Below, in pieces: positions 31,737 to 41,185 of a stretch of DNA of 64,000 bases. The notes beneath the pieces were generated by a model that saw nothing but the letters and a program-made list of their open reading frames with translations, made no database searches and was not told where the DNA came from. Where the stretch lies: assembly GCA_020632695.1 (NCBI GenBank), contig JACKFB010000007.1:62001-126000 (forward strand), given 5' to 3'. Source of the DNA: Deltaproteobacteria bacterium. GTDB taxonomy: Bacteria > Myxococcota_A > UBA9042 > PHBI01 > JACKFB01. How positions within the stretch are numbered: position 1 is the first letter of the stretch; every line of letters starts with the position of its first letter. A program made the position numbers and the translations under genes.

Positions 31737-33956
31737 ATGAATGAACCTGCCCCTAGCACGCGCTTGCTCCTGAGCGGACTGCCCGCCGTGGCCGAGCTGT
31801 TGCTGGGTGAGGGCGACGGCAGCGCCTGGCGCGCCTTCGAGGACGAGGTGCGCAGCGAGCCGCCCGGCGAGCGCATCAGCAGCCTGGTCAAGCGCTTCGG
31901 GCTCTCCAGCTTCGAGCTCAAGTGCATCATGGTCGGCCTGGGTCAGCACGTGCAGCCGACGATGGCCGCCGTGCTCGAGCGCAGCGGCGGCTCCGTCTTC
32001 TCCCGCGCGGTCACCGTGCGCCTGCTCATCGACCGCTTCTGCGAGGGCACCGACGAGACCCTGCGGGCGCGGCGCTCGTTCTTCCGCAGCGCGCCGCTTC
32101 TGCGGCATCGCCTGGCCAGCCTGGGGCAGCCCGAGGCGGGCTCCAGCGCCGGGCTGATGGCGCGGCGCCTGGTGGTGACGGCGCCGACCATCCGCTACCT
32201 GCTCTGGGAGGAGGAGCTGTCGGAGAACGTCGAGCGCATCGCCCAGCTCACCGACCCCGAGGTGGACCTGCTCAACGTCATCATCGACCGCGACCAGCGC
32301 GAGCAGCTCCGCGAGATGGTCGAGAACCACGACAAGTACCGCCAGGCCATCGGCGACTGGGGCTTCGACAAGATCCTGCCCTACGGGCGCGGGCTGACCC
32401 TCCTCTTCTCCGGCCCGTCGGGCACCGGGAAGACGCTGCTGGCCCACGCCCTGGCCGGCCACATCGGGCGCTCGCTGCTCTCGGTGTCCGCGTCGGACCT
32501 GCCTGAGAGCGAGGGGCTCGAGGCGGTCCTGTCCGACCTCTTCACCGAGGCCACCATGCGCGACGCGGTGGTGGTCATCGACGAGTGCGAGGCCCTGCTG
32601 GGCAAGGGCGACAAGCGCAAGGCGACCGCGTTCCGGGCGATGGAGGACTTCGAGGGGATCCTGGTGCTGACCACCAACCACCCGGAGCGCCTCGACGACG
32701 CGCTGGAGCGGCGGATCATCGTCAATCTGCCCTTCGAGATTCCCGACGCCGAGCTGCGCCGCCACATCTGGGAGGTGCACCTGCCCCCGGGGGTGCCGCT
32801 GGCCGAGGACGTGGACCTGGAGGCCCTCGCCAACACCTACGATTTCAGCGGCGGCACCATCAAGAACGCCATCCTGGTGGCGGTGAACCGGGCGCGGGCG
32901 CGGGACAAGCCGGTCTCCATGGGGCTGCTGGAGGAGGGCTGCACCAGCCAGCTCCGCTACGCGCTCGAGGACCTCACGGTGCGCACCACGACGCACCTGC
33001 GCCTGAAGGACATCGTCCTGCCCGACGCGGCGAAGAAGAAGGTGCAGGAGATCCTCGCCGCGGTCCGGAACCAGTCCACCGTGCTGAACCGCTGGGGCTT
33101 CGGGCGGAAGCTGGTGACCGGCAAGGGCATCACCGTGCTCTTCGACGGGCCGCCCGGTACCGGCAAGACGCTGTGCGCCGAGATCATCGCCGGCGAGTTC
33201 AACCGCGCGCTCTACCGGGTGAACATCCCGGAGGTCGTGTCGAAGTGGGTCGGCGAGACCGAGAAGCACATCAAGGCCATCTTCCAGCAGGCGCGCATCA
33301 GCCACGCCATGCTGCTCTTCGACGAGGCGGACTCGCTCTTCTCGGCGCGCACGGCGGAGACCCAGACGGCGACGGATCGCTACGCCAACATGGAGGTCAA
33401 CCTGCTCCTGCAGGAGATCGAGCGCTTCCCGGGCATCTGCATCCTGACGACCAACTTCTATGGCTCGCTGGACCGCGCGCTGATCCGGCGCATCCAGTTC
33501 CGGGTGACCTTCGAGGAGCCCACCGTCGAGCAGCGCGCGCTGATCTGGGAGACCCTGTGCCCGTCGGAGGCGCCCTGCGCGACGGACGTGGACTTCATGG
33601 CGCTGGCGAAGAAGTACGACCTGACCGGCGGCATGATCAAGAACGCGCTCCTGCGGGCGGCGTACATGGCGGCCGACCGTGACAGCGCGCTGACGCAGGC
33701 GATCCTGCACGAGGCCTGCCGCGACGAGTACGTGGCCGCGGGCAAGGTGACGCGCGACGCCTCGGCGGTGGTCGAGAAGCGGGCGCGGGTGCACCGCGGG
33801 CTGGCCGAGGAGGACGAACCGGGCGGACCGGCCGCGGCGGCTGGCGCGCCGTCGGCGGCGACCGCGGCGGCGGGACCCACGCGGCGCTCCTACTACGACG
33901 AGCTTCCGCCCGGCGGAGAGGCACCCGACGACGATGGCGCGGCGCTCGGCGGCTGA
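31737..33956 (+). CDS. Tandem-AAA ATPase of the DUF4157/eCIS-associated type
   Basis: The product is a 739-aa cytosolic ATPase. An N-terminal helical domain (1-170) precedes two AAA modules. D1 has Walker A GPSGTGKT at 226-233, Walker B IDECE at 281-285 and sensor-2-like GGTIKNAI near 372. D2 has Walker A GPPGTGKT at 471-478, FDEAD near 528-532, and GGMIKNAL near 631. A disordered Pro/Ala/Gly/Asp-rich tail ends it. AAA ATPases of this kind lie in extracellular contractile injection (eCIS) loci, where they help assembly or cargo loading. Here it directly precedes a DUF4157 giant gene, in the same direction. No Shine-Dalgarno is obvious; the ATG at 31737 is the best start. Confidence 0.9.
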   Translation: MNEPAPSTRLLLSGLPAVAELLLGEGDGSAWRAFEDEVRSEPPGERISSLVKRFGLSSFELKCIMVGLGQHVQPTMAAVLERSGGSVFSRAVTVRLLIDRFCEGTDETLRARRSFFRSAPLLRHRLASLGQPEAGSSAGLMARRLVVTAPTIRYLLWEEELSENVERIAQLTDPEVDLLNVIIDRDQREQLREMVENHDKYRQAIGDWGFDKILPYGRGLTLLFSGPSGTGKTLLAHALAGHIGRSLLSVSASDLPESEGLEAVLSDLFTEATMRDAVVVIDECEALLGKGDKRKATAFRAMEDFEGILVLTTNHPERLDDALERRIIVNLPFEIPDAELRRHIWEVHLPPGVPLAEDVDLEALANTYDFSGGTIKNAILVAVNRARARDKPVSMGLLEEGCTSQLRYALEDLTVRTTTHLRLKDIVLPDAAKKKVQEILAAVRNQSTVLNRWGFGRKLVTGKGITVLFDGPPGTGKTLCAEIIAGEFNRALYRVNIPEVVSKWVGETEKHIKAIFQQARISHAMLLFDEADSLFSARTAETQTATDRYANMEVNLLLQEIERFPGICILTTNFYGSLDRALIRRIQFRVTFEEPTVEQRALIWETLCPSEAPCATDVDFMALAKKYDLTGGMIKNALLRAAYMAADRDSALTQAILHEACRDEYVAAGKVTRDASAVVEKRARVHRGLAEEDEPGGPAAAAGAPSAATAAAGPTRRSYYDELPPGGEAPDDDGAALGG

Positions 33957-34255
33957 CCGGTTCCTGGCGGGCTGTTGGATCGGCGCTTGCTAGTATCTCC
34001 GTGGCCCGGGCCCGCTGTTCAGCGGTCGGGTTCGTGATAGGATCGCGTGCGTCTCCCGGCGAGCCAGGAGCGGCGTGATCGATCGATGCTCCTGGCGGCG
34101 GTGGAGTCGCCCGGGGCGCTCTCAAAAAGCAGGCGTGCAGGTCCTCGAGTGCTGGTGACCGGAGTCCCCGGCGGGGTCGACAGACCCCATGGTTCGAGGT
34201 CCCTCGGATGGCGATGGCCGGCACGCGGTCAGGCGCCGCCCGGGCGAGGTAGGGC
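33957..34255 (+). promoter_or_regulatory. 299-bp leader with two extended -10 elements and hairpins before the DUF4157 gene
   Basis: No coding frame with convincing composition fills this gap. Two extended -10 elements are seen: TGC-TAGTAT (33988-33996) and TGA-TAGGAT (34035-34043), without a clear -35. Downstream, GCCAGGAGC (34063-34071) pairs perfectly with GCTCCTGGC (34088-34096); the loop contains the palindrome ATCGATCGAT (34078-34087). A second hairpin is GGGGTC/GACCCC with a 4-base loop (34173-34188). The leader mRNA of the giant gene would be about 210-255 bases and structured. Confidence 0.4.
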
Positions 34256-37200
34256 GTGAAGACCCACAACGACGATCACGACATCCGCACCCAGGAGCGC
34301 GAGCAGCAGCGCCTCCGGCTGGAGCGGCGCGCCCAGCAGCAGCAGCGGGCGCTGGACGTCGAGATCGTCGAGCTGGTGCGCGACTTCCGGGGCAGCCCCG
34401 AGCAGATCGGGCGCTACCTGGCCGAGCTGAACGAGCGCGGCTTGCTGAAGCCGGCCGACGTCGAGCGCCTCTACGACCAGGTGCGCGACGCCGCCGGCGC
34501 CACCTTCGCCGACAGGGCCTTCGGCCGGCAGGCGGGCGCCAGGACGACGGCCGAGCTGCTCGCCCGCTTCGCGCCCGCTGCCGGTGAGGCCGAAGGCGCC
34601 CCTCCCGACAACGTCATCGACCTGGACCGCGTCCGTGCGGACCGCACCGCGCGGCTGGTGCAGCAGCTCGCCGGGGCCCTGGGCATCTCGCTGGACGACC
34701 TCACGGTGCGCAGCGACGACGAGGCCCGGCGCCGGACCGAGGCGCGGGGCGCGCGCGGCCTGATGGAGGAGGGGCAGGTCTTCCTGCACCCGCAGTCCTA
34801 TGACCCGGCGACCTCCGAGGGGCGCTACCTCCTCGGTCACGAGGTGGCCCACGTCGCTCAGCAGCGCCAGACGGGCGCGCGTTCGGGCGAGGCGCCCATC
34901 GCCCACGCCGAGGCCGAGGCCGCCACCATCGGGCAGCGCTTCGCCAGCGGACAGACCCCGGGCCGGGCGACGGCGCCGCTGGCTCCCTCGGCGCGCGCGG
35001 CCGACACCGGGGCCGCCGCCGCCGCGGCGCCCGCGGCCGCCGGCACCGCCACCCGGCCCGAGAGCCTGGACCTGGACGTGTTCGGGCACCCGGTGCACCT
35101 GTCGATCCCGCGAAACGATCGGAAGACGGTGCGGGTGGTGGTCAACGCCACGCCGATGCCCGGGCTGCAGCTGAACTGGGTCGAGATCGAGTTCGACGAG
35201 TCGTGGCACCTGAAGCGCGGGACCGCCGACTGCACGATCTCGGTGGGCGAGTACGTACACCTCGAGGGGGTGCGGCTGACGCTGAGCGAGGAGCAGCTCC
35301 CCGGCGAGAGCGAGCCGCACATCGAGGTGCGCGGCAACGTCACCGGCGCGGCCTTCCAGGTGGGCGAGCTCATCGAGGGCACGCTGGACCTGAGCTTCAG
35401 CTCGGGCGGCATCAGCGGCCACGGGACGATCACCCACGCGGGCGTGCACCTGCACGAAGCGGTGACGCTGACCGGCGGGAGCATCGACGTGACCCTCGGC
35501 GAGGACGGCGAGTTCTCGGCGCGAGGCACGGTGACCGGCGAGGTCGCGCAGGTCGGGCGGGTGACCTTCGAGGCAGGGCTGGCCAACGGGCAGCTCTCCG
35601 GCGCGGTCACGGTGACCCTGGCAGAGCCGCTGGAGCTGGTCCCCGACGTGACCCTGGACGCCGTGCAGCTCGCCGGGCAGTACAGCGCGGAGGGGCTGGA
35701 GGTCTCGGGCACGGTCGACATGACCATCGCCCACTGGGTGGGGCTCGGGATCGTCGGGCGCTACAACGTCACCACGGGCGAGTGGGGCGCCGCAGGCACC
35801 TTGACCCAGCAGGGCGACATCCGGCTGGGCGAGCTGGAGGTGACCAACTCGAGCCTGACCGTCCAGGTCGACAACAACGCGCTCACCCGGGCCGACGCCA
35901 CGGCGACCGTGACCATCCCGCACTGGCAGGCCGTGCTCACCGGCAGCTACGTGCCGGAGGACGGGCAGCTCAGCGGGCGGGGCGAGGTGACGCTCACCGA
36001 GGAGCTGGCCCTGGGGACCGGCGGCGCCGTGCTCAAGGAGGCGAACGCGACGGCGACGGTGGAGGCCAACCGCCTGGTGCGCGTCCAGGGCGGCGCGATG
36101 GCGGAGTTCCCGCTGCAGGGCGAGCCCACCTTCCGGGTCACCGGCACGGATCTGACCTGGGTGGCCGAGGGCAACGAGGTGTCCGGGCAGGGCCAGGTCG
36201 AGACCCTGCGGGAGCTGACGGTGGGCAGCCCTGGCGGTCTGCACGCGACCATCGCCAGCGGCGCGAGCGGGACGGCCACCGTGGAGGCCAACCGCGTCAC
36301 GGCCGCCTCCGGTGGGCTGATCTTCTCGGTGGCCGAGGGCGAGCGCGAGGTGGGGACCGGCACGGTCGACCTGAACTTCGCGGCCGAGTCCGGCGGTCTG
36401 AGCGGGCGCGGCACCTTCACGCTGACCAACGACTTCGGCATGCCCGACCGCGAGGCCGGGCCCTTCTTCCTGCGGCGCGATTCGACGATCATCGCCGTGC
36501 TGACCGAGGGTCGGCTCAGCGAGCTGACCCTCGAGAACGTCGGGTTCGGTCTGACGGGGCTCGGGCCGGAGGCGCTGGGCGTCATCGGCGGCACGATCAA
36601 CGGTACGCTGAGCCTGCCGGCGACCGGGGCCTCGACGGCGACCGGGTCGGTGACGGCGGCCGTGGAGACCGGCTGGCACATCGCCGCGGACTGGGGCGAC
36701 GTGGAGATCCAGCAGGGCGGCAACGTCCTGGCGCAGGTCACCGACAGCGAGCTGACCCTGGTCGAGCTGCACGTCCCGCTGGGCATCAACGTGCTGGCGC
36801 CACAGGCCACCGCGCCCATCCGGTTCCAAGGCAACATCGACGGCACCTACGTCAACCTGCCGCAGGAGTCGGTGTCCGGCACCGCCAGCGTGCGGCTGGT
36901 GGGCGACACCACGTTCCCGCTCGGCGAGACCGGCGACTCGCTGGTCGTGAAGGACGGCGCGACGGCGACGGCCGAGATGGCCAGCAACGCGCTGGAGCGC
37001 CTCACCCTGGGCATGGAGCTGGAGTACCACCGGCAGGGCTCGTTGCTGCTCGCCGGGCGCATCAGCGACGGGGTCTACACCACCAGCGACCACAAGATCG
37101 GCCTCAACGGGAACCTGACGCTGAAGGCGCCCGTCGAGAAGACCCTGGGCGAGAACTCGCCGTGGAAGCTGGTGCTGATGCCCGAGGTGACGACCCTGGA

Positions 37201-40200
37201 CGTGGTCGTCGAGGGCTCGCGTCTCACCCGCATGGGCGGCTCCATCCAGCTCGAGCTGCACGACGGCACGACACCGCTGTTGCGCGGCTCGCTGATGAAC
37301 GCCGAGCTGCAGGTCGAGGAGATGCTCTTCTCCGGCGACCTGGACGTGCGCTTCATCGACAACTTCTCGTGGCCGCGCTCGCCCGAGGACGCCGGTGCGC
37401 TGCCGCCGGCCGCGGCGATGCGGGTCATGGCCGGCTCGCACGTGTCCGGCCGCATCGACAGCAACACCCTGTCCAGCGCCCAGGTGGAGCTGGACTTCCA
37501 GTTCGATCTGGCCGCGTCGCTGCTCGGCACCGGCCGCATCGAGGGGAGCTGGAACGTCCAGGACGACAAGGTCGACGGCGAGGGGCGCTTGACCCTGGCC
37601 CGCGACCTGGACATCGGGGATCCCACCAACACCGGCGAGGAGCCGGCCGGCTGGGCGCTCTTCATCTGCCAGAACGCCTCGGTGGCCGTGAAGATCGGCA
37701 ACAACCGCTTCGAGAAGACGACCATCGACGTGCCGCTGCGGCTGAAGAACGGCCGGACCGAGGTGGCCACCGGCAGCGTGAACGGCGAGTACCTCCCCGG
37801 CGAGGAGGGCGGTTTCAGCGGGCAGGCCAGCTTCCAGATGGTGAGCGAGGTGCTGCTGAAGAACGCGGGGCGCCTGGGCATCTACCTGGGCCAGGGCACC
37901 CACGCCACCGCCACCGTGGCGCACGGCCGCCTCACCGAGGCGACGGGCGACTTCGAGCTGCTGGGCAAGGAGGGCGAGACCCGCAAGCTCGAGCTGAGCA
38001 TCAACACCACCTACCGCGAGGGCGCGGCCTTCAACGGCGTGGCCACGCTGCGGGTGGTGGACTCGATCCGCATGGGCGGCTCGGGCGAGTGGGGCGTCCA
38101 CCTGGACCCGGGCACCACCGGCACCGTACGCCTCGAGAACAGCGAGCCGCGGGACATCACCGGCGAGATCTGGGTGAGCGTCTCGCGCGGCGAGGAGATG
38201 TTCGCCCGCGGCCACTTCTCGGTGAACTACGACTTCGCCCAGGGCGAGAGCGCCGTAGTCGACGCCGAGGGCTCGGTCGAGCTCATCGGCCAGGTCACCC
38301 TCGGCAGCGCCGCCGGATACACCTTCACGCTCAATGGCGGCACCGGGCTCTCGGCCAAGGTGACGCGCAACGCGCTGGAGTGGGTCGAAGGTCAGCTCGT
38401 GCTCGGCGTCGGCGACCCGGTCGAGTTCGGCACGCTGGCCCTCAGCGGCCGCTACGAGGCCGGCGCAGCGCCCAGCTTCAGCGGCCAGGCCGCCGCGACC
38501 ATCACGCGCCCGAAGTCCCTGGGGCTGCAGTTCTCCGGCTACGACTTCTGGCTGATGCCCTCGCTGGTCACCGTCGACCTGCTCGACTCCGACATCACCC
38601 ATATCGGCGGCCAGATCGGCGTCCAGGCCCGCAAGGCCGAGGGCAACATCACCCTGGCGCTGACCGGCGACTGGGTGAAGAACGCGACGGGCGGCACCTT
38701 CAACGGCACCGGCTCCGGCACCGTGGAGGGGCAGGTCACCGTCGGCTCTGCAGGGGCCTACACCTTCATCGTCCAGGGCGGCTCCGGCCTCGACATCCAC
38801 GTCGAGAACAACGAGTTCACCCGCATCCACGGCACGCTGAACGCGCTGGTGAAGGAGGGCGAGACCGACTTCTTCGCGCTCAACTGCATGATCACCTATC
38901 GCACGGCGGACGGCGGCTCGATCGACGCCGACGGCTCCTGCTCGCTCCTGGGTGAGAAGAAGGTCTTCCAGCTCGGCACCTACGAGTTCTGGTTGCGGCG
39001 CGGCTCCGGCTTCACGGCCACGATCAAGGTCCTCGACAACGACGTGAAGGAGGTCGGGGGCGTCATCGCGTTCATGATCAAGGACGGCCAGCCCCTGCCG
39101 CTGATCGTCGCGACGGCGAGCGGCCGCTACACCGACGAGGACGGCTACTTCACCGGCGAAGGCGACATCCGGCTCGGGCGACCGGTCACCTTCCCGCCGA
39201 ACGCCACCTCCGGGCCGAAGCTGGAGTTCCACGCCGGTTCGGGCGGCCGAGGCCAGGTCACGAACAGCGAGCTGCGGCGCCTCGGCGGGAACCTGAACGT
39301 CGACGTCTGGGACAGCACCGGGGCCCTGGTCAACATCAACGCCGACGGCGAGTACGACGTCGTCAACAACAACCTGGTCCGCCTGGCCGGCAACGCCACG
39401 ATGATGCGGTCGATCGAGATCGGCGGCACCGGCGACCAGGCGATGCTGCGGGTGCTCAGCCTCACCGGCCACGCGGTCATCGAGAACAGCGAGCTGGTGA
39501 GCGCCGGCGGCAGCTGCGACGTCGTGCTCCCGCGCCTCAACAACATGCGCGGCCACTTCGAGGCCAACTGGCGGACCGCAGGCGGCCAGGACTTCTTCAG
39601 CGGCTCGGGCACGATCAACTTCGTGCTCTTCCCGCCCGACCCGCAGACCGGGCGCTCGATGTCGGGCGAGGTGTCCGCCACCTACAACGAGGACGGCAGC
39701 TTCGTCATCGACGGCGACGTCGACTACAACATCAACCACATGCTGGGGGGTACCCTCGGGGTCCACGTCGACCAGACCCTCCAGCCGGTCCTGAGCGGCA
39801 CCATCCGCTGCACCGACGTGCCGCTGGTCCGCGGGCGGCCGCTCTTCGACCTGGGCATCGACATCCTCCCGAAGATGTCCATCCCCATCTTCCCGCCGGT
39901 CGGCGCGATGCTGGACATCGGCATCCGCGGCGGCCTGGGCCTGGGGATGCAGGATCTGCGGTTCTCGGCCGAGATCGGCATCGACAACTTCCGGCCGCTG
40001 GCCGACCACGTCACCGTGCCAGACTTCCACGCCCAGCTCGCGCTGTCCTGGGGTCTGGACTTCCACGCCTTCGTCGCCGCGTACATGGGCGTGTCCGTCG
40101 GCGTCCCCGGCGCGAACCTGGGCGCGGGCGTCGAGGGCGAGGTGCGGCTGAACGCGCCGCTGACGGTCACCCCGTCCGGCCTGCTGCGCTCGGAGGGCGG

Positions 40201-41185
40201 CCGCTTCAGCGGCGAGCTGGGCGTCGGCGTCTCGATCGAGCCGACCCTGGATCTGTACGCCCGCCCCTACCTGCAAGCGACGCTGGGCGCGGAGCATCGC
40301 CTGAACCTCGACGAGTGGCACGCTCCGCTGGGCAGCATCTTCCGCTTCGAGTGGGGGACCACCTATCAGTGGGGCGATCAGGGCAGCCGGCGCGAGCAGC
40401 GGCCGGCCGACCAGCACCCGGGCCTGCCGGCGCCCACGCGCCCGCCGACCCCCACCAGCGAAGCGGAGATCAACGCCCGCACACCGAACCGCGCCAGCGG
40501 CGCCGAGCCCGTGCCCGGCGGCCCCTCGCTGGAGAGCGGCTCCGAGATGGCCTCGCAGCAGCAGAGCGGCCGAGACGCCGGGCCGATGGGCGAGATCCAG
40601 CAGAAGATCGATCGGATCCAGACCATCGCCGAGGGCGTCGGTGCTTGCGCGCGCCTGCTCTCGCTGCTCATCGGCATCGTGACCGCCGCGCTGAGCTTCG
40701 GCCCCATCGGCGTGGTCATCTACCTGGCCTGGAAGGCGTTCAAGGGAGAGTTCAGCTTCTCGCAGGTAGCGCGCGACGTGGCGGCGGTGGTCCGGCTGCT
40801 CCAGACCTGCATGGATCTCATCCAGCCCTACCTGCCCGACTGGTGGGACCGCATCATCGGCTTCTTCAGCGGCGACGCGCCCAGCCTGTTGGACGCGCTC
40901 TTCGGCGCCGACGACGCGATGCGACGCTCGGTGCGCGCCGGCGAGCATCGCCACGCACCGCCCGAGGTGCGTGCGTCGATGATCGACGAGATGATCAGCG
41001 GCTACACGGGCGAGGACGACCAGGAGTGCATCCTGGAGGTCCTTCGCTTCTCGTCCAGCAACGGTGACATCGCGGCGGTCGTCCGGCGCGTGGACGGGGG
41101 CGCCGACCAGATCCTCGACGATCTGGACGGCTACGAGGACGACCAGGCGCGCATCCTGTTCCGGCGCAACGGCATCACGTGGTGA
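34256..41185 (+). CDS. Giant DUF4157 (eCIS-core) repeat protein, 2309 aa, putative effector
   Basis: The GTG start is preceded by GAGGTAGGG. Residues 1-110 are helical and charged. A VIDLD motif lies at 120-124. The DUF4157 domain (about 141-204) ends with GHEVAHVAQQ (His195, Glu196, His199: HExxH), and an Ala/Pro-rich linker follows to about 265. Residues about 300-1780 are beta-rich repeats of roughly 100 aa with a recurrent Asn/Ser-x-Leu-Thr...Gly core. A Gly-rich barrel-like stretch follows (about 1878-2040), then a disordered linker. A C-terminal part holds a hydrophobic hairpin (about 2131-2160) and a helical Asp/Glu-rich closing domain (about 2234-2309). DUF4157 marks proteins associated with eCIS particles. 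Toxin, scaffold or surface roles are all open. No signal peptide is present. Confidence 0.85.
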   Translation: MKTHNDDHDIRTQEREQQRLRLERRAQQQQRALDVEIVELVRDFRGSPEQIGRYLAELNERGLLKPADVERLYDQVRDAAGATFADRAFGRQAGARTTAELLARFAPAAGEAEGAPPDNVIDLDRVRADRTARLVQQLAGALGISLDDLTVRSDDEARRRTEARGARGLMEEGQVFLHPQSYDPATSEGRYLLGHEVAHVAQQRQTGARSGEAPIAHAEAEAATIGQRFASGQTPGRATAPLAPSARAADTGAAAAAAPAAAGTATRPESLDLDVFGHPVHLSIPRNDRKTVRVVVNATPMPGLQLNWVEIEFDESWHLKRGTADCTISVGEYVHLEGVRLTLSEEQLPGESEPHIEVRGNVTGAAFQVGELIEGTLDLSFSSGGISGHGTITHAGVHLHEAVTLTGGSIDVTLGEDGEFSARGTVTGEVAQVGRVTFEAGLANGQLSGAVTVTLAEPLELVPDVTLDAVQLAGQYSAEGLEVSGTVDMTIAHWVGLGIVGRYNVTTGEWGAAGTLTQQGDIRLGELEVTNSSLTVQVDNNALTRADATATVTIPHWQAVLTGSYVPEDGQLSGRGEVTLTEELALGTGGAVLKEANATATVEANRLVRVQGGAMAEFPLQGEPTFRVTGTDLTWVAEGNEVSGQGQVETLRELTVGSPGGLHATIASGASGTATVEANRVTAASGGLIFSVAEGEREVGTGTVDLNFAAESGGLSGRGTFTLTNDFGMPDREAGPFFLRRDSTIIAVLTEGRLSELTLENVGFGLTGLGPEALGVIGGTINGTLSLPATGASTATGSVTAAVETGWHIAADWGDVEIQQGGNVLAQVTDSELTLVELHVPLGINVLAPQATAPIRFQGNIDGTYVNLPQESVSGTASVRLVGDTTFPLGETGDSLVVKDGATATAEMASNALERLTLGMELEYHRQGSLLLAGRISDGVYTTSDHKIGLNGNLTLKAPVEKTLGENSPWKLVLMPEVTTLDVVVEGSRLTRMGGSIQLELHDGTTPLLRGSLMNAELQVEEMLFSGDLDVRFIDNFSWPRSPEDAGALPPAAAMRVMAGSHVSGRIDSNTLSSAQVELDFQFDLAASLLGTGRIEGSWNVQDDKVDGEGRLTLARDLDIGDPTNTGEEPAGWALFICQNASVAVKIGNNRFEKTTIDVPLRLKNGRTEVATGSVNGEYLPGEEGGFSGQASFQMVSEVLLKNAGRLGIYLGQGTHATATVAHGRLTEATGDFELLGKEGETRKLELSINTTYREGAAFNGVATLRVVDSIRMGGSGEWGVHLDPGTTGTVRLENSEPRDITGEIWVSVSRGEEMFARGHFSVNYDFAQGESAVVDAEGSVELIGQVTLGSAAGYTFTLNGGTGLSAKVTRNALEWVEGQLVLGVGDPVEFGTLALSGRYEAGAAPSFSGQAAATITRPKSLGLQFSGYDFWLMPSLVTVDLLDSDITHIGGQIGVQARKAEGNITLALTGDWVKNATGGTFNGTGSGTVEGQVTVGSAGAYTFIVQGGSGLDIHVENNEFTRIHGTLNALVKEGETDFFALNCMITYRTADGGSIDADGSCSLLGEKKVFQLGTYEFWLRRGSGFTATIKVLDNDVKEVGGVIAFMIKDGQPLPLIVATASGRYTDEDGYFTGEGDIRLGRPVTFPPNATSGPKLEFHAGSGGRGQVTNSELRRLGGNLNVDVWDSTGALVNINADGEYDVVNNNLVRLAGNATMMRSIEIGGTGDQAMLRVLSLTGHAVIENSELVSAGGSCDVVLPRLNNMRGHFEANWRTAGGQDFFSGSGTINFVLFPPDPQTGRSMSGEVSATYNEDGSFVIDGDVDYNINHMLGGTLGVHVDQTLQPVLSGTIRCTDVPLVRGRPLFDLGIDILPKMSIPIFPPVGAMLDIGIRGGLGLGMQDLRFSAEIGIDNFRPLADHVTVPDFHAQLALSWGLDFHAFVAAYMGVSVGVPGANLGAGVEGEVRLNAPLTVTPSGLLRSEGGRFSGELGVGVSIEPTLDLYARPYLQATLGAEHRLNLDEWHAPLGSIFRFEWGTTYQWGDQGSRREQRPADQHPGLPAPTRPPTPTSEAEINARTPNRASGAEPVPGGPSLESGSEMASQQQSGRDAGPMGEIQQKIDRIQTIAEGVGACARLLSLLIGIVTAALSFGPIGVVIYLAWKAFKGEFSFSQVARDVAAVVRLLQTCMDLIQPYLPDWWDRIIGFFSGDAPSLLDALFGADDAMRRSVRAGEHRHAPPEVRASMIDEMISGYTGEDDQECILEVLRFSSSNGDIAAVVRRVDGGADQILDDLDGYEDDQARILFRRNGITW

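Noticed and set aside
34185..34205. A tRNA-like T-arm (GGTTCGAGGTCC) before the giant gene
   Set aside because: Flanking bases do not pair as a 5-bp T stem, and no anticodon or D arm can be drawn upstream.
34047..34259. A 70-codon gene in the leader of the DUF4157 gene
   Set aside because: No ribosome-binding site, no recognisable motif, and its end overlaps the real start; the inverted repeats fit a non-coding leader better.
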